Below are positions 1 to 7,813 of a stretch of DNA of 22,730 nucleotides, piece by piece. The translations under genes and the position numbers were made by a program. The stretch's first letter is position 1. Each line of letters opens with the position of its first letter. Location: contig CAMODY010000010.1 in NCBI GenBank assembly GCA_946611595.1, forward strand, positions 1 to 22,730, given 5' to 3'. A model generated the notes under the pieces. The model ran no database searches, was not told where the DNA came from, and saw only the letters and a program-made list of their open reading frames with translations. Source of the stretch: an uncultured Clostridia bacterium. GTDB lineage: Bacteria > Bacillota > Clostridia > Lachnospirales > Lachnospiraceae.

Positions 1-81
1 TATCGAAGTGGTCATAACGAGCCGCACTCGAAATGCGGTTGTCGGGTAACCGGCACGTGGGTTCGAATCCCACCGTCTCCG
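1..81 (+). tRNA. tRNA-Ser (anticodon CGA), 5' end cut off by the window
   Basis: The anticodon stem is 22-26/34-38 around a seven-base loop, with CGA at 29-31, which reads UCG codons (Ser). A long variable arm follows at about 40-56, typical of tRNA-Ser. The T arm is 57-61/69-73 with loop TTCGAAT. The 3' acceptor strand CGTCTCC lies at 74-80 with discriminator G at 81. About 8-9 bases of the 5' acceptor strand lie before the window. CCA is not encoded. Confidence 0.95.
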
Positions 82-87
82 TTGGGG

Positions 88-133
88 TCCCGGAAAACGT
101 TGAAAAATCAACATTTCCGGGATCTTTTTTTTG
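88..133 (+). terminator. Rho-independent terminator of the tRNA-Ser gene
   Basis: The arm TCCCGGAAA plus GTTGA pairs with TCAAC plus TTTCCGGGA, with a one- to two-base bulge and an AAAA loop. It is followed by a run of eight T at 124-132. It starts six bases after the tRNA 3' end. Confidence 0.9.
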
Positions 134-207
134 TAAAAATTGGAAAAAAGTGGTGACAGTGGTGACAGAGGTGGCAGAACCCCGTTTTCAGAGAACTTTA
201 CTTTTGT

Positions 208-975
208 TCATTCGTCTCTGAATTTTAAGTATTGATATTCCCGCTTGCCGCAGACAGGGCAGTCGGGATCTTTTTCTAATGGAAGAAGTTTCACTTCATT
301 GTCCCAGATCTCAACAAACAATACTCCTTTTCGCACGGTATCTGCACCAGTTAAGAGCTTGACTGCTTCTGTGACCTGAAGCGAGGCAATGATCGCAGTC
401 AGAGAATTTAAGACACCAAAAGTCCGGCAGGAGCGGTCCGGAACATCGTTCTCTTTTTTTGTCACGCTGGTAAAACAGCTAAAGCAGGACCCTCCCGGTA
501 GAAAGGCAGCGGTCATTCCTTCGGAGCCGACCGCACCGCCATAGATCCAGGGCTTTTTATGTTCTACGCAATATTCGTTGATCAGATAGCGTGCCTCCAT
601 GCTGTCGGTGGCATCAATCACGAGGTCAACATCAGATAAAAGGCGGTCCGCATTTTCCGGAACGAGATGCTCGCCAATATCCTCTACCGTTACGGAAGAA
701 TTTGCTGCTCGCAAATGCTTTGCCGCCGCCTGTGCTTTATTAGCCTGTGCTTTTGCATCCTCTTCTGTATAGAGAATCTGGCGATGCAGATTCGTGAGAT
801 CAATCTGGTCCCCATCAATGATCCGCACAAAACCAATTCCGGCCCGAACCAGTTCATTCGAACTAACGCAGCCAAGCGCTCCGGCGCCGACAACGGCAAC
901 GCGGGAGGAAAGCAGTTTTTTCTGCCCTTCCTCACCTAAATTCCGATAATTGGTCTGTCTTGCATAGCGGTCCAT
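208..975 (-). CDS. MoeB/ThiF/HesA-family E1-like adenylyltransferase
   Basis: The 255-residue protein belongs to the ThiF/MoeB E1-like family, which adenylates the C-terminal glycine of a ubiquitin-like sulfur-carrier protein (MoaD, ThiS or a relative). The Rossmann glycine motif GAGALG is at 30-35, and the nucleotide-contacting segment DGDQIDLTNLHRQ runs from D54 to Q66. Two CxxC pairs, C164/C167 and C239/C242, match the structural zinc site. C183 in the DRSCRTFG segment sits where MoeB-type enzymes carry the acceptor cysteine. No MoaD/ThiS-like carrier, rhodanese or molybdopterin/thiamine gene is visible nearby, so the exact substrate cannot be named. It lies six bases downstream of the acidic protein gene and is probably cotranscribed with it. 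Confidence 0.88.
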   Translation of the reverse strand: MDRYARQTNYRNLGEEGQKKLLSSRVAVVGAGALGCVSSNELVRAGIGFVRIIDGDQIDLTNLHRQILYTEEDAKAQANKAQAAAKHLRAANSSVTVEDIGEHLVPENADRLLSDVDLVIDATDSMEARYLINEYCVEHKKPWIYGGAVGSEGMTAAFLPGGSCFSCFTSVTKKENDVPDRSCRTFGVLNSLTAIIASLQVTEAVKLLTGADTVRKGVLFVEIWDNEVKLLPLEKDPDCPVCGKREYQYLKFRDE

Positions 976-981
976 ATCAGC

Positions 982-1515
982 TTAGTGTTTCCACTCGTAA
1001 TCTTCCATGTCATCTAATGCATCCCAGTCGTTGTTGAAGTCTGTCCATGCGATAACCTCGACTTCTTCGGAATCATACTGCTCACCGTCAAAGAAACCGT
1101 AGAGTTCTGTGCCTTCGTTGGAACTGATGAAGCCTTCTCCGTCATCATAGTATGCGGAGGTGATGATCACATCGCCTTCTTCATCTGTCGTCTTGATATA
1201 TTTCCAGCCGTGGAAATCCGGAACAAAGACATCTGCCGGGATCCACTGTTCGGTCTCATATCCGAACACATAAGGCGGCTCCGGGCGGACCTCATCTGCG
1301 TATTTCACAGCATCTTCTCTTGTAAGGAAATAAAACGTTCCGATCTCATGCGGCTCGGCATCTTCAGGGCGGGTAAGAAGGAGCTGATCTTCTGTGATCA
1401 CAACAGAAGCAGCAGTGGACTCTTCTACAGCCCAGCCTGCGTTTTCATCCACCCAGTAGATCGTATCACCGGGATGGACCGGAAGGGTTAAAGTTTTATG
1501 GTCAAATGAGTACAT
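982..1515 (-). CDS. Acidic protein of unknown function
   Basis: I do not recognise this 177-residue protein. It has no signal peptide or membrane segment and is strongly acidic, with many Asp/Glu plus Trp/Tyr (for example the C-terminal stretch DWDALDDMEDYEWKH), so it is probably soluble and cytoplasmic. The reading frame is open further upstream to 1692, but the start chosen here at 1513-1515 has a clear GGAGAA ribosome site five bases away. The longer version would also run into the divergent gene starting at 1631. It is the first gene of a two-gene unit with the E1-like enzyme; the coupling suggests a partner or a substrate but nothing more. Confidence 0.75.
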   Translation of the reverse strand: MYSFDHKTLTLPVHPGDTIYWVDENAGWAVEESTAASVVITEDQLLLTRPEDAEPHEIGTFYFLTREDAVKYADEVRPEPPYVFGYETEQWIPADVFVPDFHGWKYIKTTDEEGDVIITSAYYDDGEGFISSNEGTELYGFFDGEQYDSEEVEVIAWTDFNNDWDALDDMEDYEWKH

Positions 1516-1593
1516 AAATGTTCTCCTTTCAAGTATATTTCCAACGGATATCTTACTGCAGAATACAAAACATCGCAAGGCAGGAAAACATGT

Positions 1594-1599
1594 TATAAT
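1594..1599 (+). promoter_or_regulatory. Extended -10 promoter of the membrane protein gene
   Basis: A perfect TATAAT is preceded by TG at 1591-1592, giving a TGnTATAAT extended -10. No convincing -35 is present, which this promoter class tolerates. It lies 31 bases before the start codon, and a strong AAGGAGG ribosome site at 1616-1622 follows. Confidence 0.7.
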
Positions 1600-1630
1600 A
1601 GTACCATCTGATAAAAAGGAGGATTCGGAA

Positions 1631-2278
1631 ATGTCAGAACAGGAATATGTTTTACAGATAATAAGAATTGTTTTTTCTGTAGCGGCGATCATAGGCGTGA
1701 TCTATGGAATTCTGGCTTATATCTTCCAGGCGATCGGCATGTATTCCATCAGCAAAAGAAGGAAACTCGGAACCAGCGGTTTTGCCTGGGTCCCGATTCT
1801 TTCTTTGTTTAAATTCGGTCAGATAGCAGATGATGCCATCCTGCATAAGGGCGGTAAAAAAACCAGATACATTGTTTTGTATCCGGTCTTTTATCTGATT
1901 GGTTTTATCCTTATGAATGTAAGTGCTTTGATCGTTCTGGTTCCGAATATGACACCGGGATTGATCTCGGCACTCCAAAAAGGGGATGTCGAGATGCTGG
2001 GGCGCGTCCTCGAGCATATTGTTTATTCGCCGGCCTTTGTAGTTGCAGTGATCCTCGGCGTGATCGGCTATGTTCTGGTCATTATCTCAGCTGTTTTTCA
2101 GTATATCTGCTTTTATCATATCTATAAGAGCTGCTCTAAAAAGTGGATTGTCTTGTTTGTGCTGACTTTTGTTTTTGCAGTCGTCTATCCGTTCTTCTTG
2201 TTTGCGATCAGAAAACAGGATAATCTGGACTGGTATTACAGCGCAGAAACCTGTAGCGGGCAGATGCAGACCGAGTAA
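1631..2278 (+). CDS. Four-helix integral membrane protein of unknown function
   Basis: The 215-residue protein has likely membrane spans at about 11-38, 80-105, 134-160 and 172-193. Between the first and second spans is a basic SKRR turn followed by an amphipathic, Pro-containing segment (GFAWVPILSLFKFGQIADDAI). This layout resembles small uncharacterised Firmicute membrane proteins with a W-x-P-I-x-(N/S) segment before an IAD motif; no function can be read from it. The start is supported by AAGGAGG at 1616-1622. It is transcribed alone, divergent from the acidic protein/E1 unit and convergent with the zinc-ribbon gene at 2316. Confidence 0.82.
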   Translation: MSEQEYVLQIIRIVFSVAAIIGVIYGILAYIFQAIGMYSISKRRKLGTSGFAWVPILSLFKFGQIADDAILHKGGKKTRYIVLYPVFYLIGFILMNVSALIVLVPNMTPGLISALQKGDVEMLGRVLEHIVYSPAFVVAVILGVIGYVLVIISAVFQYICFYHIYKSCSKKWIVLFVLTFVFAVVYPFFLFAIRKQDNLDWYYSAETCSGQMQTE

Positions 2279-2315
2279 AGTGGCAGCATAATCATGCATA
2301 AGCCCGGGCGAGGGA

Positions 2316-3506
2316 TCAGTACATGTTCCAGGACCAGATGATATCGTGGCAGACCTCCTCGGCCCATTCTGCATTATCTGCAGATACATCATATTCGATC
2401 GCAATGATTGCGGGATCGTTATTGTCGGCAAAGGAACCGTAGATTCCGTAAGCGCGTTTGTTGTTATCCTTATCCCGATAATCCGCACGGAACACATCGT
2501 AATCATATCTGCCCTGATCAGTGATCTTTTCGCTGGTCGAGCTTTCAATTTGTCCGTCCGTGATTCCCTCCCAGGAAAAGACTTCCAAAACGCTGTTTGC
2601 AAAAATGATCTCGATATAGATATGGTCATTGCCATCCGGGCTTACGATCCGGCAATGCTTGCTTCCGACTTCGATATCACTGACGAGCTCGGAACGGACA
2701 GCAAGTTCCCCGAGATACATTTCGCTAAGATCAGCAATTTCATATTCCGGAATATTCGGCGCACCATGAATCTGGAAACTGTCTAAGAACGCTTCAAAAT
2801 CAGCAGCATTTTTTTCTGCCTTCTTTTCACTGATATCATTTTTCATATAATAGCAGACCACATAGCATCCAAGGTTTTCGCTGTCATAAATATATAGCTC
2901 TCCCATGGCAGGTGAGCCGTCTTCACATAGGGCAGAGATAGAGTAGCTGTGATAGTCGTCGTCACCAAAGGATTCGATGTCCAGGATCTCGTCTTCAACG
3001 TCTGTTATTCCTAAGGCATCCTTGAGCTTGAGCCCCATCCGATCTGCATATTCATAACGCAGGAGGTCATACCAGTCATAGACCAGGGCATCTCCCGGAG
3101 GCGCAGATTCGACATAGTCGACAAACAGTGCCGCATCTTTTTTCTTCGCTACGAGTCCATTGTCGTAGTCTGTGACTTTATAACCTGCAGGAACTGTGAT
3201 CGAGTAGTTTCCGATCTCGTTTTCATAATTCTTTTTTCTGGTATTAAAAACAAATAGGAAGAGCACTGCAAGGATAGCCGCAACAACCACGGCGGCAACG
3301 ATCCCGATGATCAGCCCTTTCTTCTTTTTCTTTGAGCTGGCTATAGGCGCATCCGCTGCTTTTTCCTGTGCAGCAGCTTCTTCTGCTTTTGCCGGAGCCA
3401 CTTCTTCAGGGGCACCTAACATCTGAGGTTTCGGGCTTCCGCATTTAATGCAGAACTGTCCGTCATTTTCCTGTCCGCAACTTGTACAGAACCATTTCTC
3501 GTTCAT
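2316..3506 (-). CDS. Zinc-ribbon, single-span membrane protein with a large external domain
   Basis: The 396-residue protein has three parts. The N-terminal zinc ribbon has the form WFCTSCGQEN...FCIKCGSPKP (two CxxC pairs, residues about 5-26). An Ala/Glu-rich linker and KKKKK lead to one membrane span at about 64-88. The remaining 300 residues are acidic and extracytoplasmic. Its ribbon-span-exodomain plan is shared with the gene at 5878, including the GQEND...FC..CG.P pattern, so the two are probably distant paralogues on either side of the metalloprotease. The exodomain is not recognised. The start has AAGGAG seven bases upstream. The function may be envelope sensing or scaffolding, but this is inference only. 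Confidence 0.85.
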   Translation of the reverse strand: MNEKWFCTSCGQENDGQFCIKCGSPKPQMLGAPEEVAPAKAEEAAAQEKAADAPIASSKKKKKGLIIGIVAAVVVAAILAVLFLFVFNTRKKNYENEIGNYSITVPAGYKVTDYDNGLVAKKKDAALFVDYVESAPPGDALVYDWYDLLRYEYADRMGLKLKDALGITDVEDEILDIESFGDDDYHSYSISALCEDGSPAMGELYIYDSENLGCYVVCYYMKNDISEKKAEKNAADFEAFLDSFQIHGAPNIPEYEIADLSEMYLGELAVRSELVSDIEVGSKHCRIVSPDGNDHIYIEIIFANSVLEVFSWEGITDGQIESSTSEKITDQGRYDYDVFRADYRDKDNNKRAYGIYGSFADNNDPAIIAIEYDVSADNAEWAEEVCHDIIWSWNMY

Positions 3507-3571
3507 TTGAATTCTCCTTAAACTTGATTCTGAGAATACGTTAACAAAAAGTGCGCTGCTTTCTTTTCTGT

Positions 3572-3601
3572 ATTGTACAATAGACGCCGCTCCATTAGCA
3601 A
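3572..3601 (-). promoter_or_regulatory. Probable promoter of the minus-strand zinc-ribbon gene
   Basis: Read on the minus strand, -35 TTGCTA (plus-strand 3596-3601) is separated by 18 bp from -10 TACAAT (plus-strand 3572-3577). The -10 sits inside the perfect 12-bp palindrome TATTGTACAATA at 3571-3582, which could be an operator. The start codon is about 65 bases downstream. Confidence 0.5.
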
Positions 3602-3648
3602 TCCTAAGCTAAGAGGAAACTTTTGTGGAAGCAGTAAATCAGTTGTTT

Positions 3649-3654
3649 TATAAT
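3649..3654 (+). promoter_or_regulatory. Probable -10 box of the metalloprotease operon
   Basis: A perfect TATAAT lies 70 bases before the start codon at 3724. The best upstream match, TTGTGG at 3623-3628, is 20 bp away, longer than ideal, so the -35 is uncertain. It belongs to a 217-bp divergent intergenic region that also holds the minus-strand promoter. Confidence 0.45.
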
Positions 3655-3723
3655 ATAAACAGTACAGACTCCATCGAATAGACAGCAGTTAACAATAGGC
3701 CAGCATATTAGGAGGAAGAAGCA

Positions 3724-5865
3724 ATGAATAAGAATACAAAAACGGTTTTGTGTTTTCTTTTGGTTCTGATCCTAGCATTTATGACGACGGGCTGTACACA
3801 GTATGCGCAGTATACTCTGCGGCCCGGCAACTATGCAGGTCAGCCATCAGATGTAAAACAGCTCACAATCGATGATATTCAGAAGATGAATAACGGAGAT
3901 GCCTATATTGTATATAGTGATCCGGATGAAGACGGAAACCGTTATGTCACCTTTATTAACGGAAAATATTATGAGGAAAAAGTTGAGGATCAGGAAGATG
4001 CTGTAAAAGCACTTCAGGGTATCGCACTTTTGATCGGTTTTGGAAAAGGAAGTGAATTCTTCGCGAATTTCGGCGAGCGGGATCCGAATGGTTATACCTA
4101 TTGGGTCTTGCAGCAGAAATATGGTCCTTCAACAGTTCAGTATGCAACAATCAGGGTAGTAGTGGATCCGGACGGCTACGTATGCGGGCTGTCCTCTTCA
4201 GTGGTTCCAAATCTTGGAATTGCGAACAGCTCTGATGGCGTTGGAGTGGATGCCGCCATGGAGCAGGTAAAGGCTTATATGGATCAGGAATACCCGGATA
4301 CTACTTATCACATCTATGAGGAGAACACTCAGGATGTAGTTGCGGAGTATGCGTTTGACGGGTGCTTTTATCATTCTTACGCAATTTACACCAGCAATCC
4401 GGATGTCGAAACAGGAACCACCTTCGACCTGCCATATCTTGAGCATATTATCACTTATGAGGGAGAGCACATGTTCTGCAACCCGACGAGCACGATGGCG
4501 CCCGGGGAAACAGCAGATGCATATAACACAGCGGTCTATTTTGAAAATCTGGAGCCGGCAGTCTGGGAAGGCGATGTAACGCTTCATGACGGAACTAAAC
4601 GGCATATCAAAGTTCCTGTGGCAAAGAGCACAGTGGATGACTCCTATTATCTTGCAGACGTGGAACGTAAGATCATCGTGGCGGATTACACATCGTTTAT
4701 GACTGACTACAGTCTGGAGTTTATTTCATCAACTTCGAACAGCGGCTGGAAAGATTATATGCTGATGGCACTTTATAACTATGGAAGAGTTTACGATTTT
4801 TATAAAGAACTCGGACTTTCCGGCGCAGATACTTTTGGAACGCCGATGCTGATTCTGACAGACTGGGAGGAAAATGGACATCCGGTAAACAATGCTTGCT
4901 GCTACGGAAATATTAAGGGCTGGATGGCGTTCGGAGCTTCCAATGATTATTTCTTCGAGGAAAGCCTGGACGTTCTGGCACATGAATTCACGCATGGGAT
5001 CTCCGGAACGGAAATGCTTGGCAACTTGTACAGCAATGAGTCAGGAGCGATCAATGAATCCCTCAGTGATATCATGGGAGAAATTTGCGAACATATGGTT
5101 CTGAAAGAGGATGGAACGCCGGAAACAACAGATGAGCTTTGGTATCATGGACAGAACAAACCGGAACCGGCAAGATGCATGTCGAATCCGAACTTATTTG
5201 AGCAGCCTGGAAGTGTGGGAGATATTTTCTATATCGTTCCTTCACAGAATGCGGACGGAAACAACGACGGAGGAGGAAACCACTTTAACAGCAGCCTCTT
5301 AAATTATGTTGCATGGACACTTTACGATCAGGGAATGCCATTAGAGGATGAGCGGCAGCTTTGGTATACGACAATCTGTCTCATGACACCGAGAAGCGAT
5401 TATGATGATGTCCTTGGTGCGCTTTTGATGAGTGTGGAGATCAACGGGCTGGATTCAAAATGGGCAGATTTGATTCAGTCGACTTATGAAGAACTGGGGC
5501 TTGTCGGAGATCGGCTGGAAAATGCTTATGCAAAAAAGAGAGACGATTGTGGACGGATCGAGATCAACGTGGATCTGATCAACGATGATGTAAAAGTCAG
5601 CGTGATCTATCCGTATTTATATGATGAAAAAACAGGCAAAGATACACAGACCTTCTATTGGATGGTTCCGGATGATAACGGAAGAATCTATACGCTGCTT
5701 CCGGAAGGCTCCTATTTATTAGAACTGCTGGTAACGAATCCAGCCGGAACACAAGGCCAGTTCTACTATCTGCAGCAGGACGGAAGTTGGGGAACGGGAA
5801 CGGAGTCGCTTGGTTTTGTTCGGGTAAAGGCAGGCGAGACCACCACGGTCACGGAAATCAATTAG
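3724..5865 (+). CDS. Lipoprotein zinc metalloprotease, thermolysin-like (M4)
   Basis: The 713-residue protein starts with a lipoprotein signal: basic N-terminus, hydrophobic core and the lipobox MTTGC, with Cys at about 24, so it should be anchored outside the membrane. Residues about 30-300 would be the prodomain. The zinc site is H420-E-F-T-H424, with the third ligand in SGAINESLSD at E445, the thermolysin spacing. H520 in GGGNHFNSS matches the catalytic His that precedes NSG in M4 enzymes. The last 110 residues or so form an extra beta-rich domain of unknown role. A strong AGGAGGAAGAAGCA ribosome site fixes the start. It heads a tightly spaced plus-strand run, and its stop codon overlaps the ribosome site of the next gene. 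Confidence 0.9.
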   Translation: MNKNTKTVLCFLLVLILAFMTTGCTQYAQYTLRPGNYAGQPSDVKQLTIDDIQKMNNGDAYIVYSDPDEDGNRYVTFINGKYYEEKVEDQEDAVKALQGIALLIGFGKGSEFFANFGERDPNGYTYWVLQQKYGPSTVQYATIRVVVDPDGYVCGLSSSVVPNLGIANSSDGVGVDAAMEQVKAYMDQEYPDTTYHIYEENTQDVVAEYAFDGCFYHSYAIYTSNPDVETGTTFDLPYLEHIITYEGEHMFCNPTSTMAPGETADAYNTAVYFENLEPAVWEGDVTLHDGTKRHIKVPVAKSTVDDSYYLADVERKIIVADYTSFMTDYSLEFISSTSNSGWKDYMLMALYNYGRVYDFYKELGLSGADTFGTPMLILTDWEENGHPVNNACCYGNIKGWMAFGASNDYFFEESLDVLAHEFTHGISGTEMLGNLYSNESGAINESLSDIMGEICEHMVLKEDGTPETTDELWYHGQNKPEPARCMSNPNLFEQPGSVGDIFYIVPSQNADGNNDGGGNHFNSSLLNYVAWTLYDQGMPLEDERQLWYTTICLMTPRSDYDDVLGALLMSVEINGLDSKWADLIQSTYEELGLVGDRLENAYAKKRDDCGRIEINVDLINDDVKVSVIYPYLYDEKTGKDTQTFYWMVPDDNGRIYTLLPEGSYLLELLVTNPAGTQGQFYYLQQDGSWGTGTESLGFVRVKAGETTTVTEIN

Positions 5866-5877
5866 GAGGTGATAGCG

Positions 5878-6702
5878 ATGGGTGAAAAATGGATCTGTTC
5901 TTGTGGGCAGGAAAATGATGATAATTTCTGTATAATGTGTGGAGCGCCAAGGCCTGCTGTTACTTTGAAATCTCAGGCGTCGCCTCCTGTGGAAAATACC
6001 TGGGTCTGTGTTTGTGGCGCGGTAAACAGCGGAAGTTTCTGTAATCAGTGTGGAACTCCAAGATCGACCGCCTCGGCAGAACCTCAGACAGCTGCACCGA
6101 TACTTCAGATACAGAAAAAGAAACCAAGGAAGAAGATGTTTATCATTATCGGAGCATCGGCGGCAGCACTTGTAGTCGCAGCGGCGCTTTTGTTATATTT
6201 CTTTGTGTTTTCTAAATCTTATGTGGTCAATAAGTACACTGCAGATGGAACACCAGAGATCATGGAAGGGTATGCGCTGCTGACGGACAGCGAGAGAGAT
6301 ATTTCGGTTCTTTATCCGGAGTATCTGGAAGCATCCGTACAGGATAACGGATCATATATCTATGGAAACGGCACTAATGCAGGCTGCTTTATCAGAATCA
6401 CGAGAGCGCAGGGAAAAGAGTCGCCGGAACACTATTTTAAAAAGTTTAAGGCTATGCTGGAAGAGGACTATTCGGATATTACTTTTTCCAGCATAAATGA
6501 AGTGCATGTGGAGGATAAAACGCTTTACATGATCATGGCTGATATTCCGGACCTAGGCTTTACCCAGCAATATTTAGAACTGTATCCGGACTATTATGTC
6601 AGCTACACAAGTGTTGGTTATGAAAACGAAGATGGTGTTAATACAGAACTGTATTATGCGATCAGTACCTTGAAGCCGGATGAACTGGCTTATGCTCCCT
6701 GA
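5878..6702 (+). CDS. Tandem zinc-ribbon, single-span membrane protein
   Basis: The 274-residue protein carries two N-terminal zinc ribbons in tandem (WICSCGQEN...CIMCGAPRP and WVCVCGAVN...CNQCGTPRS, residues about 4-60). A KKKPRKK stop-transfer stretch, one membrane span at about 86-107 and a roughly 165-residue extracytoplasmic domain follow. The frame is open from a GTG at 5869, but AGGAGGTG at 5864-5871 sits at the right distance for the ATG at 5878. It is co-oriented with the metalloprotease, 12 bases downstream. It shares its plan with the minus-strand gene at 2316, which has only one ribbon. The exodomain is not recognised. Confidence 0.85.
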   Translation: MGEKWICSCGQENDDNFCIMCGAPRPAVTLKSQASPPVENTWVCVCGAVNSGSFCNQCGTPRSTASAEPQTAAPILQIQKKKPRKKMFIIIGASAAALVVAAALLLYFFVFSKSYVVNKYTADGTPEIMEGYALLTDSERDISVLYPEYLEASVQDNGSYIYGNGTNAGCFIRITRAQGKESPEHYFKKFKAMLEEDYSDITFSSINEVHVEDKTLYMIMADIPDLGFTQQYLELYPDYYVSYTSVGYENEDGVNTELYYAISTLKPDELAYAP

Positions 6703-6713
6703 CGAAAAACTTG

Positions 6714-7802
6714 ATGCTAAAAGAATATAACTTAAAAAAACTAGTGGAACCTTTGATGAAGTGGTATATGAAAAATGCAAGGGATCTTCCCTGGAGAGAA
6801 GATCCCTCGCCTTATCATGTCTGGATCTCGGAAATCATGCTGCAACAGACCAGAGTTGAAGCAGTAAAGCGCTATTATCAGAGATTTCTTGAAACGCTTC
6901 CGGATGTGAAAGCCCTTGCAGAATGTCCGGAGGATGTTTATTTAAAACTCTGGGAGGGACTTGGTTATTACAGCAGAGTACGGAACCTGCATGCAGCCGC
7001 TGTACAGATCATGGAAGAGTATGACGGGGTGATTCCAGATGAATATGAGACCTTATTGAAACTCAAAGGAATCGGATCTTATACCGCAGGGGCAATCGCC
7101 TCTCTGGCATACGGAAAGCCGGTACCGGCGGTAGATGGAAATGTATTCCGCGTCCTGACCCGCGTAAGCGGAGATGAGACCGATATCACAAAGCCGAGTT
7201 TTCGGACTGAGGTAGAGCGCCTGCTTCGAAATCTTCTGGAGGAGGGCGTTCCGGAAGGAGTTTCTCCAAGAGTCTTTAATCAGGGACTGATGGAACTAGG
7301 CGCGCTTGTCTGTGTGCCGAATGGAGAACCGCACTGCAGTGAGTGTCCATGGAAGGAGCTGTGTGTGGCGAGAAAAGAAGGGCTGATTGATAAACTTCCC
7401 GTTAAGAAAAAGGCGAAGGCGAGACGGATCGAAGAGCGGACCGTTCTCCTCATCCGGGACGGGGATAAAGTTGCGATCCATAAGCGCCCGGCAAAAGGAC
7501 TTCTTGCAGGGCTCTACGAATTTCCGAATCACTTGGGGCATTTCAGTGAAAAGGAAACCCTGGATTATGTAAGAGGCATGGGGTATTCTCCGCTCAGGAT
7601 CAAACGGCTCGCTGACTCCGTGCATATCTTCTCCCATGTGGAGTGGCATATGATCGCCTATTATCTTTTGGTAGAAGAGGAAGCTTTTGCGAGCAAGGAG
7701 CAAAAAGAAAAGGCAAAAAAAGAAAATCTGATTTTTGTCGATGAGAAAGAACAGAAAGAAAAGTATGCAGTGCCATCTGCATTTCATGCTTATAAGTTTT
7801 AG
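6714..7802 (+). CDS. mutY: Adenine DNA glycosylase MutY
   Basis: MutY removes adenine mispaired with 8-oxoguanine or guanine in base excision repair. The 362-residue protein has the helix-hairpin-helix glycosylase fold: catalytic E40 in SEIMLQQTR, the HhH segment LKLKGIGSYTAGAI near 115-128, and D141 in AVDGNVFRV. The iron-sulfur loop is C200-x7-C208-x2-C211-x5-C217, one residue longer in the first gap than the E. coli pattern. A C-terminal Nudix-like domain (from about 240, KRPAKGLLAGLYEFP) for 8-oxoG recognition is present. A TTG at 6711 precedes the ATG used here; neither has a strong ribosome site. It is 11 bases from both neighbours and probably in the same operon. Confidence 0.95.
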   Translation: MLKEYNLKKLVEPLMKWYMKNARDLPWREDPSPYHVWISEIMLQQTRVEAVKRYYQRFLETLPDVKALAECPEDVYLKLWEGLGYYSRVRNLHAAAVQIMEEYDGVIPDEYETLLKLKGIGSYTAGAIASLAYGKPVPAVDGNVFRVLTRVSGDETDITKPSFRTEVERLLRNLLEEGVPEGVSPRVFNQGLMELGALVCVPNGEPHCSECPWKELCVARKEGLIDKLPVKKKAKARRIEERTVLLIRDGDKVAIHKRPAKGLLAGLYEFPNHLGHFSEKETLDYVRGMGYSPLRIKRLADSVHIFSHVEWHMIAYYLLVEEEAFASKEQKEKAKKENLIFVDEKEQKEKYAVPSAFHAYKF

Positions 7803-7813
7803 AAAGTGAACGT

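Noticed and set aside
33..221. 62-residue ORF over the tRNA and its terminator
   Set aside because: It translates the tRNA-Ser and the terminator hairpin, has no ribosome site and no recognisable protein features.
1516..1692. Upstream extension of the acidic protein to 236 residues
   Set aside because: The extension crosses the divergent promoter and the start of the membrane protein gene, while the internal ATG at 1513-1515 has its own GGAGAA site.
7311..7364. Extra residue in the MutY iron-sulfur loop (C-x7-C) as a defect
   Set aside because: All four cysteines are present. I recall similar VCVPNG-type loops in clostridial MutY, so this looks like a lineage variant.
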